Source: Novosphingobium sp. (GTDB taxonomy: Bacteria > Pseudomonadota > Alphaproteobacteria > Sphingomonadales > Sphingomonadaceae). Taken from it: 44,131 nucleotides of DNA. Location: NCBI GenBank assembly GCA_025356575.1, contig JANXSP010000067.1, positions 1 to 44,131 of the forward strand. Reading direction: 5' to 3'. Every line of letters begins with the position of its first letter. The stretch's first letter is position 1. Shown here piece after piece: positions 35,393 through 43,479 of this stretch. A program made the position numbers and the translations under genes. The notes beneath the pieces are model-generated. The model saw nothing but the letters and a program-made list of their open reading frames with translations. It was not told the origin of the DNA and made no database searches.

Positions 35393-35409
35393 TTGGCACG
35401 GTTGCTGCA
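35393..35409 (+). promoter_or_regulatory. second sigma-54-type promoter, no gene downstream
   Basis: TTGGCACGGTTGCTGCA matches YTGGCACG-N4-TTGCW with one mismatch, the same one as in the promoter at 33025. The two sites agree over GTTTGGCACGGT, then CTGCA. A palindrome GAAACGG-G-CCGTTTC (35362-35376) lies just upstream. Transcription would run right from about 35420 into the hairpin at 35432 and then antisense to the Grx4 gene. Confidence 0.65.
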
Positions 35410-35431
35410 TAGAAGGGGATACCCCCAAGCA

Positions 35432-35488
35432 GTCTCGATAGAGGCGGGGCCGCTTCCCCTGGTTCCTGCGGCCCCGCCTCCCCGAGAC
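35432..35488 (+). ncRNA. candidate sigma-54-driven hairpin RNA
   Basis: An outer stem GTCTCG (35432-35437) with CGAGAC (35483-35488) encloses a small internal loop and a perfect 13-bp stem, GAGGCGGGGCCGC (35441-35453) with GCGGCCCCGCCTC (35468-35480), and a 14-nt loop. It sits 20-80 bases after the sigma-54-like promoter with no start codon between. It could be a small RNA or leader, or instead a terminator-like structure for the leftward grx operon, though neither side has a T run. Confidence 0.4.
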
Positions 35489-35513
35489 GCTCTCCCAACC
35501 GCAGAATTGATCG

Positions 35514-35843
35514 TCAGGCCGAGGGCGCGACTTTCGCGTCGTCCATCAGTTGCTGCAGCTCGCCCGCCTCGAACATCTCCATCATGATGTCGCTGCCGCC
35601 GACGAACTCGCCCTTGACGTAAAGCTGGGGAATCGTCGGCCAGTCGGAATAGCTCTTGATCCCCTGGCGAATGTCCATGTCCTGGAGCACGTCGACGCCT
35701 TCGTAGCCGACGCCGAGATGGTCGAGGATCGCGATCGCCTTGCTCGAAAATCCGCACTGCGGGAACAGCGGGGTGCCTTTCATGAACAGCACCACATCGT
35801 GGCCCTGGACGATTTCGGCGATGCGCGAAGTGGTATCGGTCAT
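35514..35843 (-). CDS. grxD: monothiol glutaredoxin Grx4/GrxD
   Basis: A 109-residue CGFS glutaredoxin. Start MTDTTSRIAEIVQGHDVVLF, KGTPLFPQ before the active-site CGFS at 30-33, WPTIPQLYVKGEFVGGSDIM for glutathione binding. Such proteins carry a glutathione-ligated [2Fe-2S] cluster and work with BolA in Fe-S transfer and iron sensing. The bolA gene is directly upstream (31 bp), giving the usual bolA-grx pair. It is the last gene of the long leftward operon. Confidence 0.96.
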   Translation of the reverse strand: MTDTTSRIAEIVQGHDVVLFMKGTPLFPQCGFSSKAIAILDHLGVGYEGVDVLQDMDIRQGIKSYSDWPTIPQLYVKGEFVGGSDIMMEMFEAGELQQLMDDAKVAPSA

Positions 35844-35874
35844 GGGCAGAGTATCCGGCAAATAAAGGCGTCGC

Positions 35875-36111
35875 TCAGGAAGTGGGAGCCGCGGTGGTCA
35901 GTTGCAAGGCGTGGAGCGTCCCGCCCATCCGCCCGCCCAAAGCGGAGTAGACCGCCTTGTGCTGCGCGATCCGGGTCATTCCCGCGAACTGCGGCGCTTC
36001 GACATGCGCCGCATAGTGATCGCCGTCGCCGGCCAGATCGGTGATCGTCACCCGCGCGCCAGGCAGCGCCGCGGCGATCAGCGTTTCGATTTCGGCAGCG
36101 GGCATCGCCAT
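35875..36111 (-). CDS. bolA: BolA family protein
   Basis: A 78-residue protein with the BolA alpha-beta KH-like fold: IETLIAAALPGARVTITDLA, GDGDHYAAHVEAPQFAGMTR, and IAQHKAVYSALGGRMGGTLH with the conserved His that shares Fe-S ligation with Grx4. ATG 36111 or 36105 both fit. It sits between the DUF1476 and grxD genes. Confidence 0.95.
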   Translation of the reverse strand: MAMPAAEIETLIAAALPGARVTITDLAGDGDHYAAHVEAPQFAGMTRIAQHKAVYSALGGRMGGTLHALQLTTAAPTS

Positions 36112-36120
36112 CCGCTTGGC

Positions 36121-36444
36121 CTATGCCTCGCCCATCAGCGCGCGGCGGGCTTCGACTTCCTTGGCTTCCATCGCGCCGCGAATTTCCGCCTCGTCGACAT
36201 TGACCCCTGCCGAGACCAGATCGCCCAGCAGCTTGCGCACGACATCCTCGTCCCCGGCTTCCTCGAAATCGGCCTGGACCACGCTCTTGGCATAGGCCTC
36301 GGCCTCGGCCGCGCTGAGTCCCATGCGTTCGGCCGCCCACTGACCGACCAAGCGGTTGCGGCGGGCATGGACGCGGAAAAGCATTTCCTCATCGCGCGCG
36401 AACTTCGATTCGTAGGCGCGTTCACGATCGTTGAAGGTGGTCAT
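36121..36444 (-). CDS. F1-ATPase inhibitor zeta subunit (DUF1476)
   Basis: A 107-residue helical protein starting MTTFNDRERAYESKFARDEE, then MLFRVHARRNRLVGQWAAER, matching the alphaproteobacterial DUF1476/zeta family. In Paracoccus the N-terminal segment inhibits ATP hydrolysis by F1. It has a CAGGAA ribosome site and lies in the same operon as bolA and grxD (9 bp to bolA). Confidence 0.93.
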   Translation of the reverse strand: MTTFNDRERAYESKFARDEEMLFRVHARRNRLVGQWAAERMGLSAAEAEAYAKSVVQADFEEAGDEDVVRKLLGDLVSAGVNVDEAEIRGAMEAKEVEARRALMGEA

Positions 36445-36471
36445 GGTCTGGTTCCTGAAAGACGGGCGGGG

Positions 36472-36960
36472 TCAGCCGCCAGCTGGTGCGGGCAGCTGAT
36501 AGGCATCGTGGCAGCCCTTGCAAGAGGCCGAAACCGCGGCGGTGGCGGAATCGAATGCGGGCCGGTCGTCCGCGGCAATCGCTGCGGAAAGCTGGTCGGC
36601 GGCCACCTTGAAAGTCGCGGCGCGCGCAGCGAACCCGGCGGCGTCGCTCCATACTTCGGGCTTGGCACGGCTCGGCACGCCGGGGGTGGCGGCGGCGAAC
36701 GCGGCGGTCAGCGATCCCGCCCACTTGGCGAGCCCGCGCGCGGCAAAACCCTGCGACTTGAGCGGCGCGCCGCGCTCGACCGCGCCCTTGATCCCGCCCG
36801 CAACCGCCGCGGACATATCCATCGCCGCCTGGCGCAGCGTCACCATCTGCGCGGCAGACGCGGGGGGCGGCGCGGCGACCGGCCGCGCGGTGCGCGCGTC
36901 GGCGGTGATCGCAGCGGCCAGCGCCGCGGTTGCCGTTGCTGCCAGAATGATGCGCTTCAT
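36472..36960 (-). CDS. cytochrome c' type protein
   Basis: A 162-residue periplasmic protein. Signal peptide MKRIILAATATAALAAA, then an Ala-rich four-helix bundle, and one haem site CKGCH at 147-151 close to the C-terminus, the hallmark of class II cytochromes c. A Met about 14 residues into the mature part (QMVTLRQAAMDMS) may face the haem. ATG 36960 is preferred over 36966 because AAGGG lies 8 bp before it. Possible roles are NO or electron binding. It lies 23 bp after the quinone oxidoreductase gene. Confidence 0.9.
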   Translation of the reverse strand: MKRIILAATATAALAAAITADARTARPVAAPPPASAAQMVTLRQAAMDMSAAVAGGIKGAVERGAPLKSQGFAARGLAKWAGSLTAAFAAATPGVPSRAKPEVWSDAAGFAARAATFKVAADQLSAAIAADDRPAFDSATAAVSASCKGCHDAYQLPAPAGG

Positions 36961-36983
36961 CGTCATTTCCCTTCTGTGGACGT

Positions 36984-37985
36984 TCACGCGGCCATCGTCA
37001 CCACGACTTTACCCACGGCCTTGCGATCGGCGAGAAGCTGGATCGCCTCACCCCCGCGCGCCAGCGGAAACGTCGCCGAGATCAGCGGGTTGATCTTCCC
37101 CGCCTTGAGCAGCGCGAACAGCTCGTCGATGTGCTTCTTGTTCTGCTCGGGGAACCGCGCGGTGAATGCGCCCCAGAAGACGCCGCAGACGTCGCAGCTC
37201 TTGAGCAGCGTGAGGTTGAGCGGGATCCGCGCGATGCCCGCGGGGAATCCGACCACGAGGAACTTGCCTTCCCAGCCGATCGCCCGCAGCGCCGGCTCGG
37301 AATAATCGCCGCCGACGATGTCGTAGACGATCTGCGCGCCATCGGGCCCGCAGGCGGTCTTGAACTGCTCGGCGAGCGCCTTGGACTGATCCTTGTCGAA
37401 CGGCGCCTGGCCGTAGATCACGACCTCGTCGGCCCCGGCCTTGCGCGCGACTGCGGCTTTCTCTTCGCTCGACACAGCGGCGATCACGCGCGCGCCGTAG
37501 GCTTTGCCCAGTTCGATCGCCGAAATCCCGACGCCGCCCGCTGCGCCCAGGATCAGCAGGTTGTCGCCCGGCTTGATGTGGCCGCGATCCTTGAGCCCGT
37601 GGATCGAGGTGCCGTAGGTCATCAGGATCGACGCCGCGGTCTCGAAGCTCACGCCGTCGGGCATGCGGAACAGCCGCGCGGCCTCGACCACAACCTGTTC
37701 GGAGAGCCCGCCATTGCCGATCCCGGCAAGGACTTTGTCGCCCACCACATAGTCCGTCACGCCTTCGCCGACCGCCTCGATCACCCCGGCGATCTCGCCG
37801 CCCGGCGCGAACGGGCGCGGCGGCTTGAACTGGTACATGTCGCGGATGATCAGCATGTCGGGAAAGTTGATCGCGCAGGCCCTGACCGCCACGCGGACCT
37901 GGCCGGGGCCGGGCTGGGGCACCTCGACCTCGTCGAGCGTGAGCGTGTCCGGTCCGCCCGTGGCGTGACTGCGCAGCGATTTCAT
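36984..37985 (-). CDS. NADPH:quinone oxidoreductase family protein (zinc-free MDR)
   Basis: A 333-residue medium-chain reductase. The N-terminal GroES-like domain has [20 protein letters not shown] and [16 protein letters not shown]. The Rossmann motif is [20 protein letters not shown], and [18 protein letters not shown] follows. No zinc-binding Cys set is present. It reduces quinones or enals with NADPH. It is coupled to leuD by a 4-bp overlap (ATGA); a link to leucine synthesis is not obvious. Confidence 0.92.
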   Translation of the reverse strand: MKSLRSHATGGPDTLTLDEVEVPQPGPGQVRVAVRACAINFPDMLIIRDMYQFKPPRPFAPGGEIAGVIEAVGEGVTDYVVGDKVLAGIGNGGLSEQVVVEAARLFRMPDGVSFETAASILMTYGTSIHGLKDRGHIKPGDNLLILGAAGGVGISAIELGKAYGARVIAAVSSEEKAAVARKAGADEVVIYGQAPFDKDQSKALAEQFKTACGPDGAQIVYDIVGGDYSEPALRAIGWEGKFLVVGFPAGIARIPLNLTLLKSCDVCGVFWGAFTARFPEQNKKHIDELFALLKAGKINPLISATFPLARGGEAIQLLADRKAVGKVVVTMAA

Positions 37986-38584
37986 GCGGCAACTCCAAAT
38001 GGTGCGGCAAGCCAGGGCAAATCCTGCGCCGCGCGGTGTTCGTAGGTGGTGATCGCGGCATCGCGGGCGAGGGTGAGCCCGACCTCGTCGAGCCCTTCGA
38101 GCAGGCACTGCTTGCGAAACGCGTCGATCTCGAACGTGAAGCGATCCTGGAATCGCGTCGTTACGGTTTGGGCTTCGAGATCGACGTCGATCGGATCGGT
38201 CCTCGCAACGTCGAGCAGCCGGTCGATCGCGGCTTGCGGCAGCGCGACAGCGAGGATCCCGTTCTTGAATGCATTGCCCGCGAAGATGTCCGAAAAGGAG
38301 GGCGCGATCACGCAGCGGATGCCCAGGTCGAGCAGCGCCCAGGCGGCGTGCTCGCGGCTCGATCCGCAGCCGAAGTTGTCGCCCGCGATCAGGATCGGCG
38401 CGCCGGCATAAGCGGGATCGTCGAACACGTTGCCCGGCGCGGCGCGGATCGTCTCGAACGCCCCGCGGCCCAGCCCTTCGCGGCTGATCGTCTTGAGCCA
38501 GCGCGCGGGGATGATCACGTCGGTATCGACATTGGCGCGGCCCAGCGGGATCGCCGAGCCCGCAAGGTGGCGGAAGCGCTGCAT
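37982..38584 (-). CDS. leuD: 3-isopropylmalate dehydratase small subunit
   Basis: A 200-residue protein, the swivelling domain that with LeuC isomerises isopropylmalate in leucine synthesis. [40 protein letters not shown] and [20 protein letters not shown] are all present. The start codon overlaps the stop of the small membrane protein gene by one base (TGATG). leuC is not adjacent: three genes intervene. Confidence 0.97.
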   Translation of the reverse strand: MQRFRHLAGSAIPLGRANVDTDVIIPARWLKTISREGLGRGAFETIRAAPGNVFDDPAYAGAPILIAGDNFGCGSSREHAAWALLDLGIRCVIAPSFSDIFAGNAFKNGILAVALPQAAIDRLLDVARTDPIDVDLEAQTVTTRFQDRFTFEIDAFRKQCLLEGLDEVGLTLARDAAITTYEHRAAQDLPWLAAPFGVAA

Positions 38585-38772
38585 CAATCGGTCTCGGGCG
38601 CGTCTTCGTAGCGCGGCTTGGCCTTCTTGGCTGCTTCGGCGGCCTCCTTGCGGCGCGAGGCGTATAGCAGCGCCGCGGCCAGCGCGGCCGAGCCGACCGC
38701 CGCACCCGCGAGCGCCGCGGCGCCGGTCCACTTGCCGTCGCTCCAATTGGTCTTGTCGGTCTTCTTGGTCAT
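38584..38772 (-). CDS. small single-span membrane protein between the leu genes
   Basis: A 62-residue protein. [17 protein letters not shown] precedes one membrane helix (about 18-41, [20 protein letters not shown]) and a charged tail ([20 protein letters not shown]). No known domain. It is tied to leuD by a 1-bp stop/start overlap. Function unknown. Confidence 0.75.
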   Translation of the reverse strand: MTKKTDKTNWSDGKWTGAAALAGAAVGSAALAAALLYASRRKEAAEAAKKAKPRYEDAPETD

Positions 38773-38786
38773 CTGCAGACTATGTG

Positions 38787-39278
38787 TCAGGTGAGCGCGG
38801 CACGCAACCCAAGCCAGCGATCGCGTTTGGCCGCGAAGGACATCGCCGCATAGGCCGGACTCGACGATGGCAGGTCGATCAACAGCAGCTTTGCGCCGTC
38901 CAGCGCACGTCGCCCGATCTTCGCCGAGGTCGCGCCGTTGAAACCGGCGCCGCGCAATTGCGGCAAGCTGGCCGCAAGTTGCGCCAGCGGGGCCAGTTCG
39001 GCATCGCGGATCGCAGCATCGAGACTGCCGGGCCGGGTGGCCGAGGCGATCGTATCCCACAGCCCGATCCGCGCGGCGCGCAACGCCTCGAGCCGCGCGT
39101 CGTAATCCAGCGCCGCCAGATCGACCGCGATCACTTCCCCCGCCAGCCGCCAGAACTGGTTCTGCGGGTGCGCATAATACCGCGCCGCCGCCAGCGACGC
39201 CTCACCCGGCAAGCTGCCGAGAATAAGCAGGCGAGTGTCGGGATAGACGAGCGGGGCGAAGGCGGCCTTGCGGGTCAG
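38787..39278 (-). CDS. DNA-deoxyinosine/uracil glycosylase family, probable CTG start
   Basis: About 163 residues. The uracil-DNA glycosylase superfamily is clear, in the hypoxanthine-DNA glycosylase branch: LLILGSLPGEASLAAARYYA, then HPQNQFWRL, GLWDTIASATRPGSLDAAI and late LIDLPSSSPAYA. Such enzymes remove deaminated bases. The usual start codons in frame begin only at a TTG (39212), inside the conserved GSLPGE motif. The conserved N-terminus [20 protein letters not shown] begins right after a CTG at 39276-39278 that overlaps the stop of the previous gene (CTGA). I therefore take CTG as the start. Confidence 0.75.
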   Translation of the reverse strand: MTRKAAFAPLVYPDTRLLILGSLPGEASLAAARYYAHPQNQFWRLAGEVIAVDLAALDYDARLEALRAARIGLWDTIASATRPGSLDAAIRDAELAPLAQLAASLPQLRGAGFNGATSAKIGRRALDGAKLLLIDLPSSSPAYAAMSFAAKRDRWLGLRAALT

Positions 39279-39679
39279 AAAGTGGTGCCGTGCCCGTATT
39301 TTGCGGTCGCGATCAGCGGGAACGGATCATTCTCGCTCTTGACTGCATCGCCGTCGAGAAAGCGCGCTTCGACATCAGCTACCGCGCCGAGATCGAACAA
39401 CCGGACGTTGACGCGGACGACGTCACAGGGATGTTCGGGTGTTCCCGTGCTGTGCGTCGCCGATCCGCAGGTCGGGCAGAAGTGCAGCGTCATCCACGGA
39501 TCGGCCATGTCATCACGGACATAACTGCGGGTTTCGCCGCAAACCTCGACTGCGCTTTCGGGGAACAGGCCGGCGGCGTGCCCGGCCTTGCGGCAATAAG
39601 CGCAGTTGCAGATATTGATGTGGCCGGGCTGTCCCACCACCGCGACCTTGACCCGGCGGCACAGGCAGGTGCCGATCAC
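39275..39679 (-). CDS. GFA family (glutathione-dependent formaldehyde-activating-like) zinc protein
   Basis: A 134-residue protein of the GFA/CENP-V fold. Zinc ligands appear as CLC near residue 5, [10 protein letters not shown] and [11 protein letters not shown], followed by [20 protein letters not shown]. The family includes an enzyme first thought to activate formaldehyde; most members have no proven role. The start is GTG at 39679 overlapping the leuC stop (GTGA), and the end overlaps the DNA glycosylase start. Confidence 0.9.
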   Translation of the reverse strand: MIGTCLCRRVKVAVVGQPGHINICNCAYCRKAGHAAGLFPESAVEVCGETRSYVRDDMADPWMTLHFCPTCGSATHSTGTPEHPCDVVRVNVRLFDLGAVADVEARFLDGDAVKSENDPFPLIATAKYGHGTTF

Positions 39680-41130
39680 GCTGACGCGGGGCCCAGCTCC
39701 CGCACATCGGTCAGGCGCCCGGTCACCGCAGCCGCCGCGGCCATTGCCGGGCTGACCAGGTGCGTGCGGCTGCCCGGTCCCTGGCGGCCGACGAAGTTGC
39801 GGTTGCTCGTGCTGGCGCAGCGTTCGCCGGGGGGGACCTTGTCGGGATTCATGCCCAGGCACGCCGAACACCCCGGTTCGCGCCATTCGAGCCCGGCGTC
39901 GGTGAACACCTTGTCGAGCCCCTCGGCCTCGGCCTGGCGCTTGACCAGGCCCGATCCGGGGACGACGATCGCCCACTTCACGCCCGGCGCCTTGTGCCGG
40001 CCGCGCAGGACCTCGGCGGCAGCGCGCAGGTCTTCGATCCGGCTGTTGGTGCAGCTACCGATGAACACGTTCTGGACTTCGACCGCATCGAGCCGTTCGC
40101 CCGGGGTCAGCCCCATGTAGGCCAGGCTTTTGCGCGCGGCGTCCTGCTTGGACGGGTCGGCGAAACTTTCGGGGGCAGGGACCACCCCGCCGATGGCGAC
40201 GACATCCTCGGGACTGGTGCCCCAGGTGACCGTCGGCTCGACCGCGGCGGCGTCGATCACGATGGATTTATCGAACCGCGCGCCGGGGTCGGTCGCCAGG
40301 CTGCGCCACCATGCCACCGCGCGGTCCCAGTCGGCGCCCTTGGGCGCGTATGGCCGACCTTCGAGATAGGCGAACGTCGTGTCGTCGGCGGCAATCAGGC
40401 CGGCGCGCGCGCCGCCCTCGATGCTCATGTTGCACACGGTCAGCCTGCCTTCGACGCTCATCGCCTCGAACACCGCGCCGCGGTATTCGATGACGTGGCC
40501 GGTGCCGCCCGCGGTCCCGATCGCGCCGATGATGTGGAGGATCAGGTCCTTGGCCGTCACCCCGGGACCGAGCGCGCCGGTGACGCGGACTTCCATGGTC
40601 TTAGACGGCGTGAGCAGCAACGTCTGCGTGGCGAGGACATGCTCGACCTCGCTCGTGCCGATCCCGAACGCCAGTGCGCCAAGCCCGCCGTGGCTGGCCG
40701 TGTGGCTATCGCCGCAGACGATCGTCGCGCCCGGGAGCGAAAAGCCCTGTTCGGGGCCGACGACGTGAACGATGCCCTGCTCGGCGTCGGCATCGCCGAT
40801 GTAGCGAATGCCGAACGCGGGGGCGTTGGCTTCCAGAGCGCCGAGTTGCGCCGCGCTTTCGGGGTCGTGGATCGCGATGCGCGCGCCGGTCGCCGTTCTG
40901 CGCGCGGTTGTCGGCAGGTTGTGATCGGGCACCGCCAGCGTCAGGTCGGGACGGCGGACAGTGCGTCCGGACGCGCGCAACGCCTCGAACGCCTGCGGGC
41001 TGGTCACCTCGTGGACCAGGTGACGGTCGATGTAGACCAGGCAGGTGCCCCCAGGGTCATCGGCGTCGCGGCGCTCGACGACGTGGGCGTCCCAGATTTT
41101 CTCGTAAAGCGTGCGCGGGCGGCTGGCCAT
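39676..41130 (-). CDS. leuC: 3-isopropylmalate dehydratase large subunit
   Basis: A 484-residue aconitase-family enzyme with a [4Fe-4S] cluster. It starts [40 protein letters not shown] and [20 protein letters not shown] are typical. Cluster ligands are Cys of GSCTNSR and the two of [17 protein letters not shown] is near the end. Full length. It heads a run of at least six leftward genes joined by short overlaps, ending with the quinone oxidoreductase. Confidence 0.98.
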   Translation of the reverse strand: MASRPRTLYEKIWDAHVVERRDADDPGGTCLVYIDRHLVHEVTSPQAFEALRASGRTVRRPDLTLAVPDHNLPTTARRTATGARIAIHDPESAAQLGALEANAPAFGIRYIGDADAEQGIVHVVGPEQGFSLPGATIVCGDSHTASHGGLGALAFGIGTSEVEHVLATQTLLLTPSKTMEVRVTGALGPGVTAKDLILHIIGAIGTAGGTGHVIEYRGAVFEAMSVEGRLTVCNMSIEGGARAGLIAADDTTFAYLEGRPYAPKGADWDRAVAWWRSLATDPGARFDKSIVIDAAAVEPTVTWGTSPEDVVAIGGVVPAPESFADPSKQDAARKSLAYMGLTPGERLDAVEVQNVFIGSCTNSRIEDLRAAAEVLRGRHKAPGVKWAIVVPGSGLVKRQAEAEGLDKVFTDAGLEWREPGCSACLGMNPDKVPPGERCASTSNRNFVGRQGPGSRTHLVSPAMAAAAAVTGRLTDVRELGPASA

Positions 41131-41229
41131 GCGGCGCGATAGCCACAGAGGCGGGGCAAACGCAAGGATTCGGCGGTGGCGCCCGCGCGAGTCATGGATT
41201 TGTAAGGTGCGATCCCCTATCTAACGGGC

Positions 41230-41658
41230 ATGACCTCGACGCCGCATTATCACCCGATCACGATCATCCCCACGGACATCGATTTCATGGGGCATGTCAA
41301 CAACGCGCGCTATCTGTCGTGGGTGCAGGATGCGGTGCTGTCGCACTGGCACAAGCTTGCCCCGGCCGAAGCGGTGGCGGCGCACGGATGGGTCGCGCTC
41401 AAGCATGAGATCACCTACCGCAAGCCCGCGTTTCTCGACGACGAGGTGATGGCCAAAGTCGTGCTCGAGAGCATCCAGGGCGCGCGCGCCTTTTATGAAA
41501 CCGTGGTCAAGCGCGGCGAGGACGTGCTGGCCGAGATCAAGTCTAGCTGGTGTTTCATCGATAGCGAAACCTTGCGTCCGGCACGGATCGGCAAGGAAAT
41601 CGCGGCATTTTTCTTCCCGGTGGCCGAGCCAGCGAGCCGCGCACCCGACCCGGCCTGA
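41230..41658 (+). CDS. acyl-CoA thioesterase (hotdog, 4HBT family)
   Basis: A 142-residue hotdog protein. PTDIDFMGHVNNARYLSWVQ carries the Asp of the 4-hydroxybenzoyl-CoA thioesterase type active site, and HEITYRKPAFLDDEVMAKV follows. It hydrolyses acyl-CoA thioesters; the acyl group is not known. It lies 7 bp before crtZ on the same strand, so they are probably co-transcribed, divergent from leuC. Confidence 0.9.
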   Translation: MTSTPHYHPITIIPTDIDFMGHVNNARYLSWVQDAVLSHWHKLAPAEAVAAHGWVALKHEITYRKPAFLDDEVMAKVVLESIQGARAFYETVVKRGEDVLAEIKSSWCFIDSETLRPARIGKEIAAFFFPVAEPASRAPDPA

Positions 41659-41665
41659 GCGGGCG

Positions 41666-42187
41666 ATGGATGCCTTTGCCAAGTTCGCCGTTGTCCTCGG
41701 CACCATCGCGGCGATGGAGGGCGTGGCCTGGGCCAGCCACAAATACATCATGCACGGGTTTGGCTGGGGCTGGCACCGCGATCACCACGAACCGCACGAC
41801 AACACGCTGGAAAAGAACGACTTGTTCGGTCTGTTCGGCGCGGCGTCGAGCATTGCGTTGTTCGTGTTCGGCAGCCCGTGGTTGCGCGGCCCCGCGGCGT
41901 GGGAGCCGGCGACGTGGCTCGGCCTCGGGGTGCTGGGCTACGGGATCATCTACACGCTGGTCCACGACGGGCTGGTCCACCAGCGCTATTTCCGCTGGGT
42001 CCCGCGCAGCGGCTACGCCAAGCGGCTCGTCCAGGCGCACAAACTCCACCACGCCGCGATCGGCAAGGAGGGCGGGGTGAGCTTCGGGTTCGTGTTCGCG
42101 CGCGATCCGGCGGTGCTGAAACGCGAACTGGCCGCGCAGGCCCGCGCTGGCGCGACGGTTGTCCGGCCTGCCGAAGGCGCGGCTTAA
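41666..42187 (+). CDS. crtZ: beta-carotene hydroxylase CrtZ (fatty acid hydroxylase family)
   Basis: A 173-residue membrane di-iron enzyme that adds the 3-hydroxyl groups of zeaxanthin. Histidine boxes are H25-IYM-H type HKYIMHGF, GWHRDHHEPH at 36-45, LVHDGLVHQRYF and HKLHHA. Length and all four boxes are normal for CrtZ. Other carotenoid genes are not adjacent, but a carotenoid oxygenase is at the left of the window. Its stop is 2 bp from the convergent sufE stop. Confidence 0.93.
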   Translation: MDAFAKFAVVLGTIAAMEGVAWASHKYIMHGFGWGWHRDHHEPHDNTLEKNDLFGLFGAASSIALFVFGSPWLRGPAAWEPATWLGLGVLGYGIIYTLVHDGLVHQRYFRWVPRSGYAKRLVQAHKLHHAAIGKEGGVSFGFVFARDPAVLKRELAAQARAGATVVRPAEGAA

Positions 42188-42189
42188 CC

Positions 42190-42591
42190 TTAGGCCAGCC
42201 GCGCCGCGGTTTCCTTCACCAGCGCGATCATGTTGGGCACGCCTTGCGTGCGGTTCGAACTGAGCTGGTTTTTGAGATCGAAGCGTTCGAGCTGACCCAT
42301 GACATCCATCGCCGCGACTTCGTGCGCTGGGCGGTCCTGCACTGCGGCAAGAACCAGCGCGACGATCCCCTTGGTGATCGCGGCGTTGCTGTCCGCCAGA
42401 AAGTGCAGCGCGCCGGACACTTCGGTCGGATAAACCCAGACGTTCGCCGAACAACCGCGCACCAGTGTCGCATCGGTCTTGAGCGCATCGGGCATCGGCT
42501 CGAGCGCGCGGCCCAGCTCGATCAGCAGGCGGTAGCGTTCGTCGCTGTCGAGGAAATCGTATTCTTCGGCGATATCGTCGAGGCTGCGCAT
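42190..42591 (-). CDS. sufE: SufE family Fe-S biogenesis protein
   Basis: A 133-residue protein. EEYDFLDSDERYRLLIELGR is followed by VRGCSANVWV with the sulfur-accepting Cys at 47, and a C-terminal helix with LSSNRTQGVPNMIALVKETA. SufE takes persulfide from the SufS cysteine desulfurase. It lies 23 bp after the last gene of the PspB-like array on the same strand, so it may be read through from it. Confidence 0.95.
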   Translation of the reverse strand: MRSLDDIAEEYDFLDSDERYRLLIELGRALEPMPDALKTDATLVRGCSANVWVYPTEVSGALHFLADSNAAITKGIVALVLAAVQDRPAHEVAAMDVMGQLERFDLKNQLSSNRTQGVPNMIALVKETAARLA

Positions 42592-42614
42592 CGCGCGCCT
42601 TTAGCGCAGGCGGG

Positions 42615-42869
42615 CTAGAGGTCCACCCCTGCGGCGATGGCTTCGAGCTTGCGGATGCGTTCCTTGAGGTCGGCAATCTCGATCCGCGCGGTCATCGTGT
42701 GGCTGCCACCGAAAACGCCGCGCTCAGCATCGGGCCGATGGGCCTCGATCTCGCGCGCCTTGAGCGTGAGCCACTCGTGCCATCCGCGCAGCAGCGATGC
42801 GGCGACGACGCACAGGCCGATCAGCGCCGCGATCGCAATCGTCAGGTTTTCGGTTTGCATAAGCGGCAT
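42615..42869 (-). CDS. PspB-like small membrane protein, array member 1
   Basis: An 84-residue protein with AGGAG before ATG 42869. One membrane helix (about 9-28, LTIAIAALIGLCVVAASLLR) and a cytosolic part ending in a coiled coil (ADLKERIRKLEAIAAGVDL). It is the most divergent member: it keeps the L-xxRIRxLE-I heptads but lacks the terminal LRD box. It lies next to sufE. Confidence 0.75.
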   Translation of the reverse strand: MPLMQTENLTIAIAALIGLCVVAASLLRGWHEWLTLKAREIEAHRPDAERGVFGGSHTMTARIEIADLKERIRKLEAIAAGVDL

Positions 42870-42898
42870 CGGACAAGCTCCTGTTGGCGGCGCGGAAC

Positions 42899-43180
42899 CT
42901 AGCGGTCGCGCAGGCTTTCGATTTCGTCGGCGAGTTCATCGCGGCGGCGCACTTCGGCCGTATTGGCATCGACCGTGATCCGCTCCAGCACCCGGACCCG
43001 TGCGCGCAAATCGTCGATCTCGGCGCTGTCGGGCGCTGGGCTCGGCGGGCTTTCCAGCAGTTGGCGGCGGCGGGTAAACGATCCGGCCACCAGACCGCTG
43101 CGGCCGCTCCGCTTGGCGCGGTAGATCAGCCACACCGCGATCCAGAACAGTGGCCAGAACATGTGCAAGTGCATGTGCAT
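42899..43180 (-). CDS. PspB-like small membrane protein, array member 2
   Basis: A 93-residue protein. The N-terminus MHMHLHMFWPLFWIAVWLIY is a His/Met-rich membrane helix; a basic stretch (RAKRSGRSG) and the coiled coil DLRARVRVLERITVDANTAE follow, ending DELADEIESLRDR. The helix, then RSGRS, then RVxxLE order is very close to PspB as I remember it (E. coli PspB has a similar NRSGRSE and an RIQALESILD stretch). A GGAG site lies 8 bp before ATG 43180. Confidence 0.8.
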   Translation of the reverse strand: MHMHLHMFWPLFWIAVWLIYRAKRSGRSGLVAGSFTRRRQLLESPPSPAPDSAEIDDLRARVRVLERITVDANTAEVRRRDELADEIESLRDR

Positions 43181-43203
43181 CGGGAAGGCTCCGTTGGGCG
43201 CGG

Positions 43204-43467
43204 CTAGCGATCGCGCAGACTGTCGATTTCGTCGGCGATCGCCCGGCTATTGCGGGCCTCGCTGGTGTTGGCGTCGGTCGCGATGCGTTCGAGCACCGCG
43301 ATCCGCTTGCGCAGTTCGGTCACTTCGCTCGTCAGCTCGACCTCGCGGTGGCTGGCGATCGGCGGCTGAGGATCGCGTTCGTGGTTCTGGCGGCGATCGC
43401 GCTGGGTGCGCACGATCACGAACCCGGCAATGGCGATGATGGCAACCAGCGCTTCCCAAAAGGTCAT
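43204..43467 (-). CDS. PspB-like small membrane protein, array member 3
   Basis: An 87-residue protein. Membrane helix at 3-20 (FWEALVAIIAIAGFVIVR), a polar charged linker and the coiled coil ELRKRIAVLERIATDANTSE, ending AIADEIDSLRDR. Its C-terminal 40 residues are closely related to array member 2, so these two are the youngest duplicates. A perfect GGAGG site overlaps the stop of the preceding gene. Confidence 0.8.
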   Translation of the reverse strand: MTFWEALVAIIAIAGFVIVRTQRDRRQNHERDPQPPIASHREVELTSEVTELRKRIAVLERIATDANTSEARNSRAIADEIDSLRDR

Positions 43468-43479
43468 CTCAGGTTCCTC

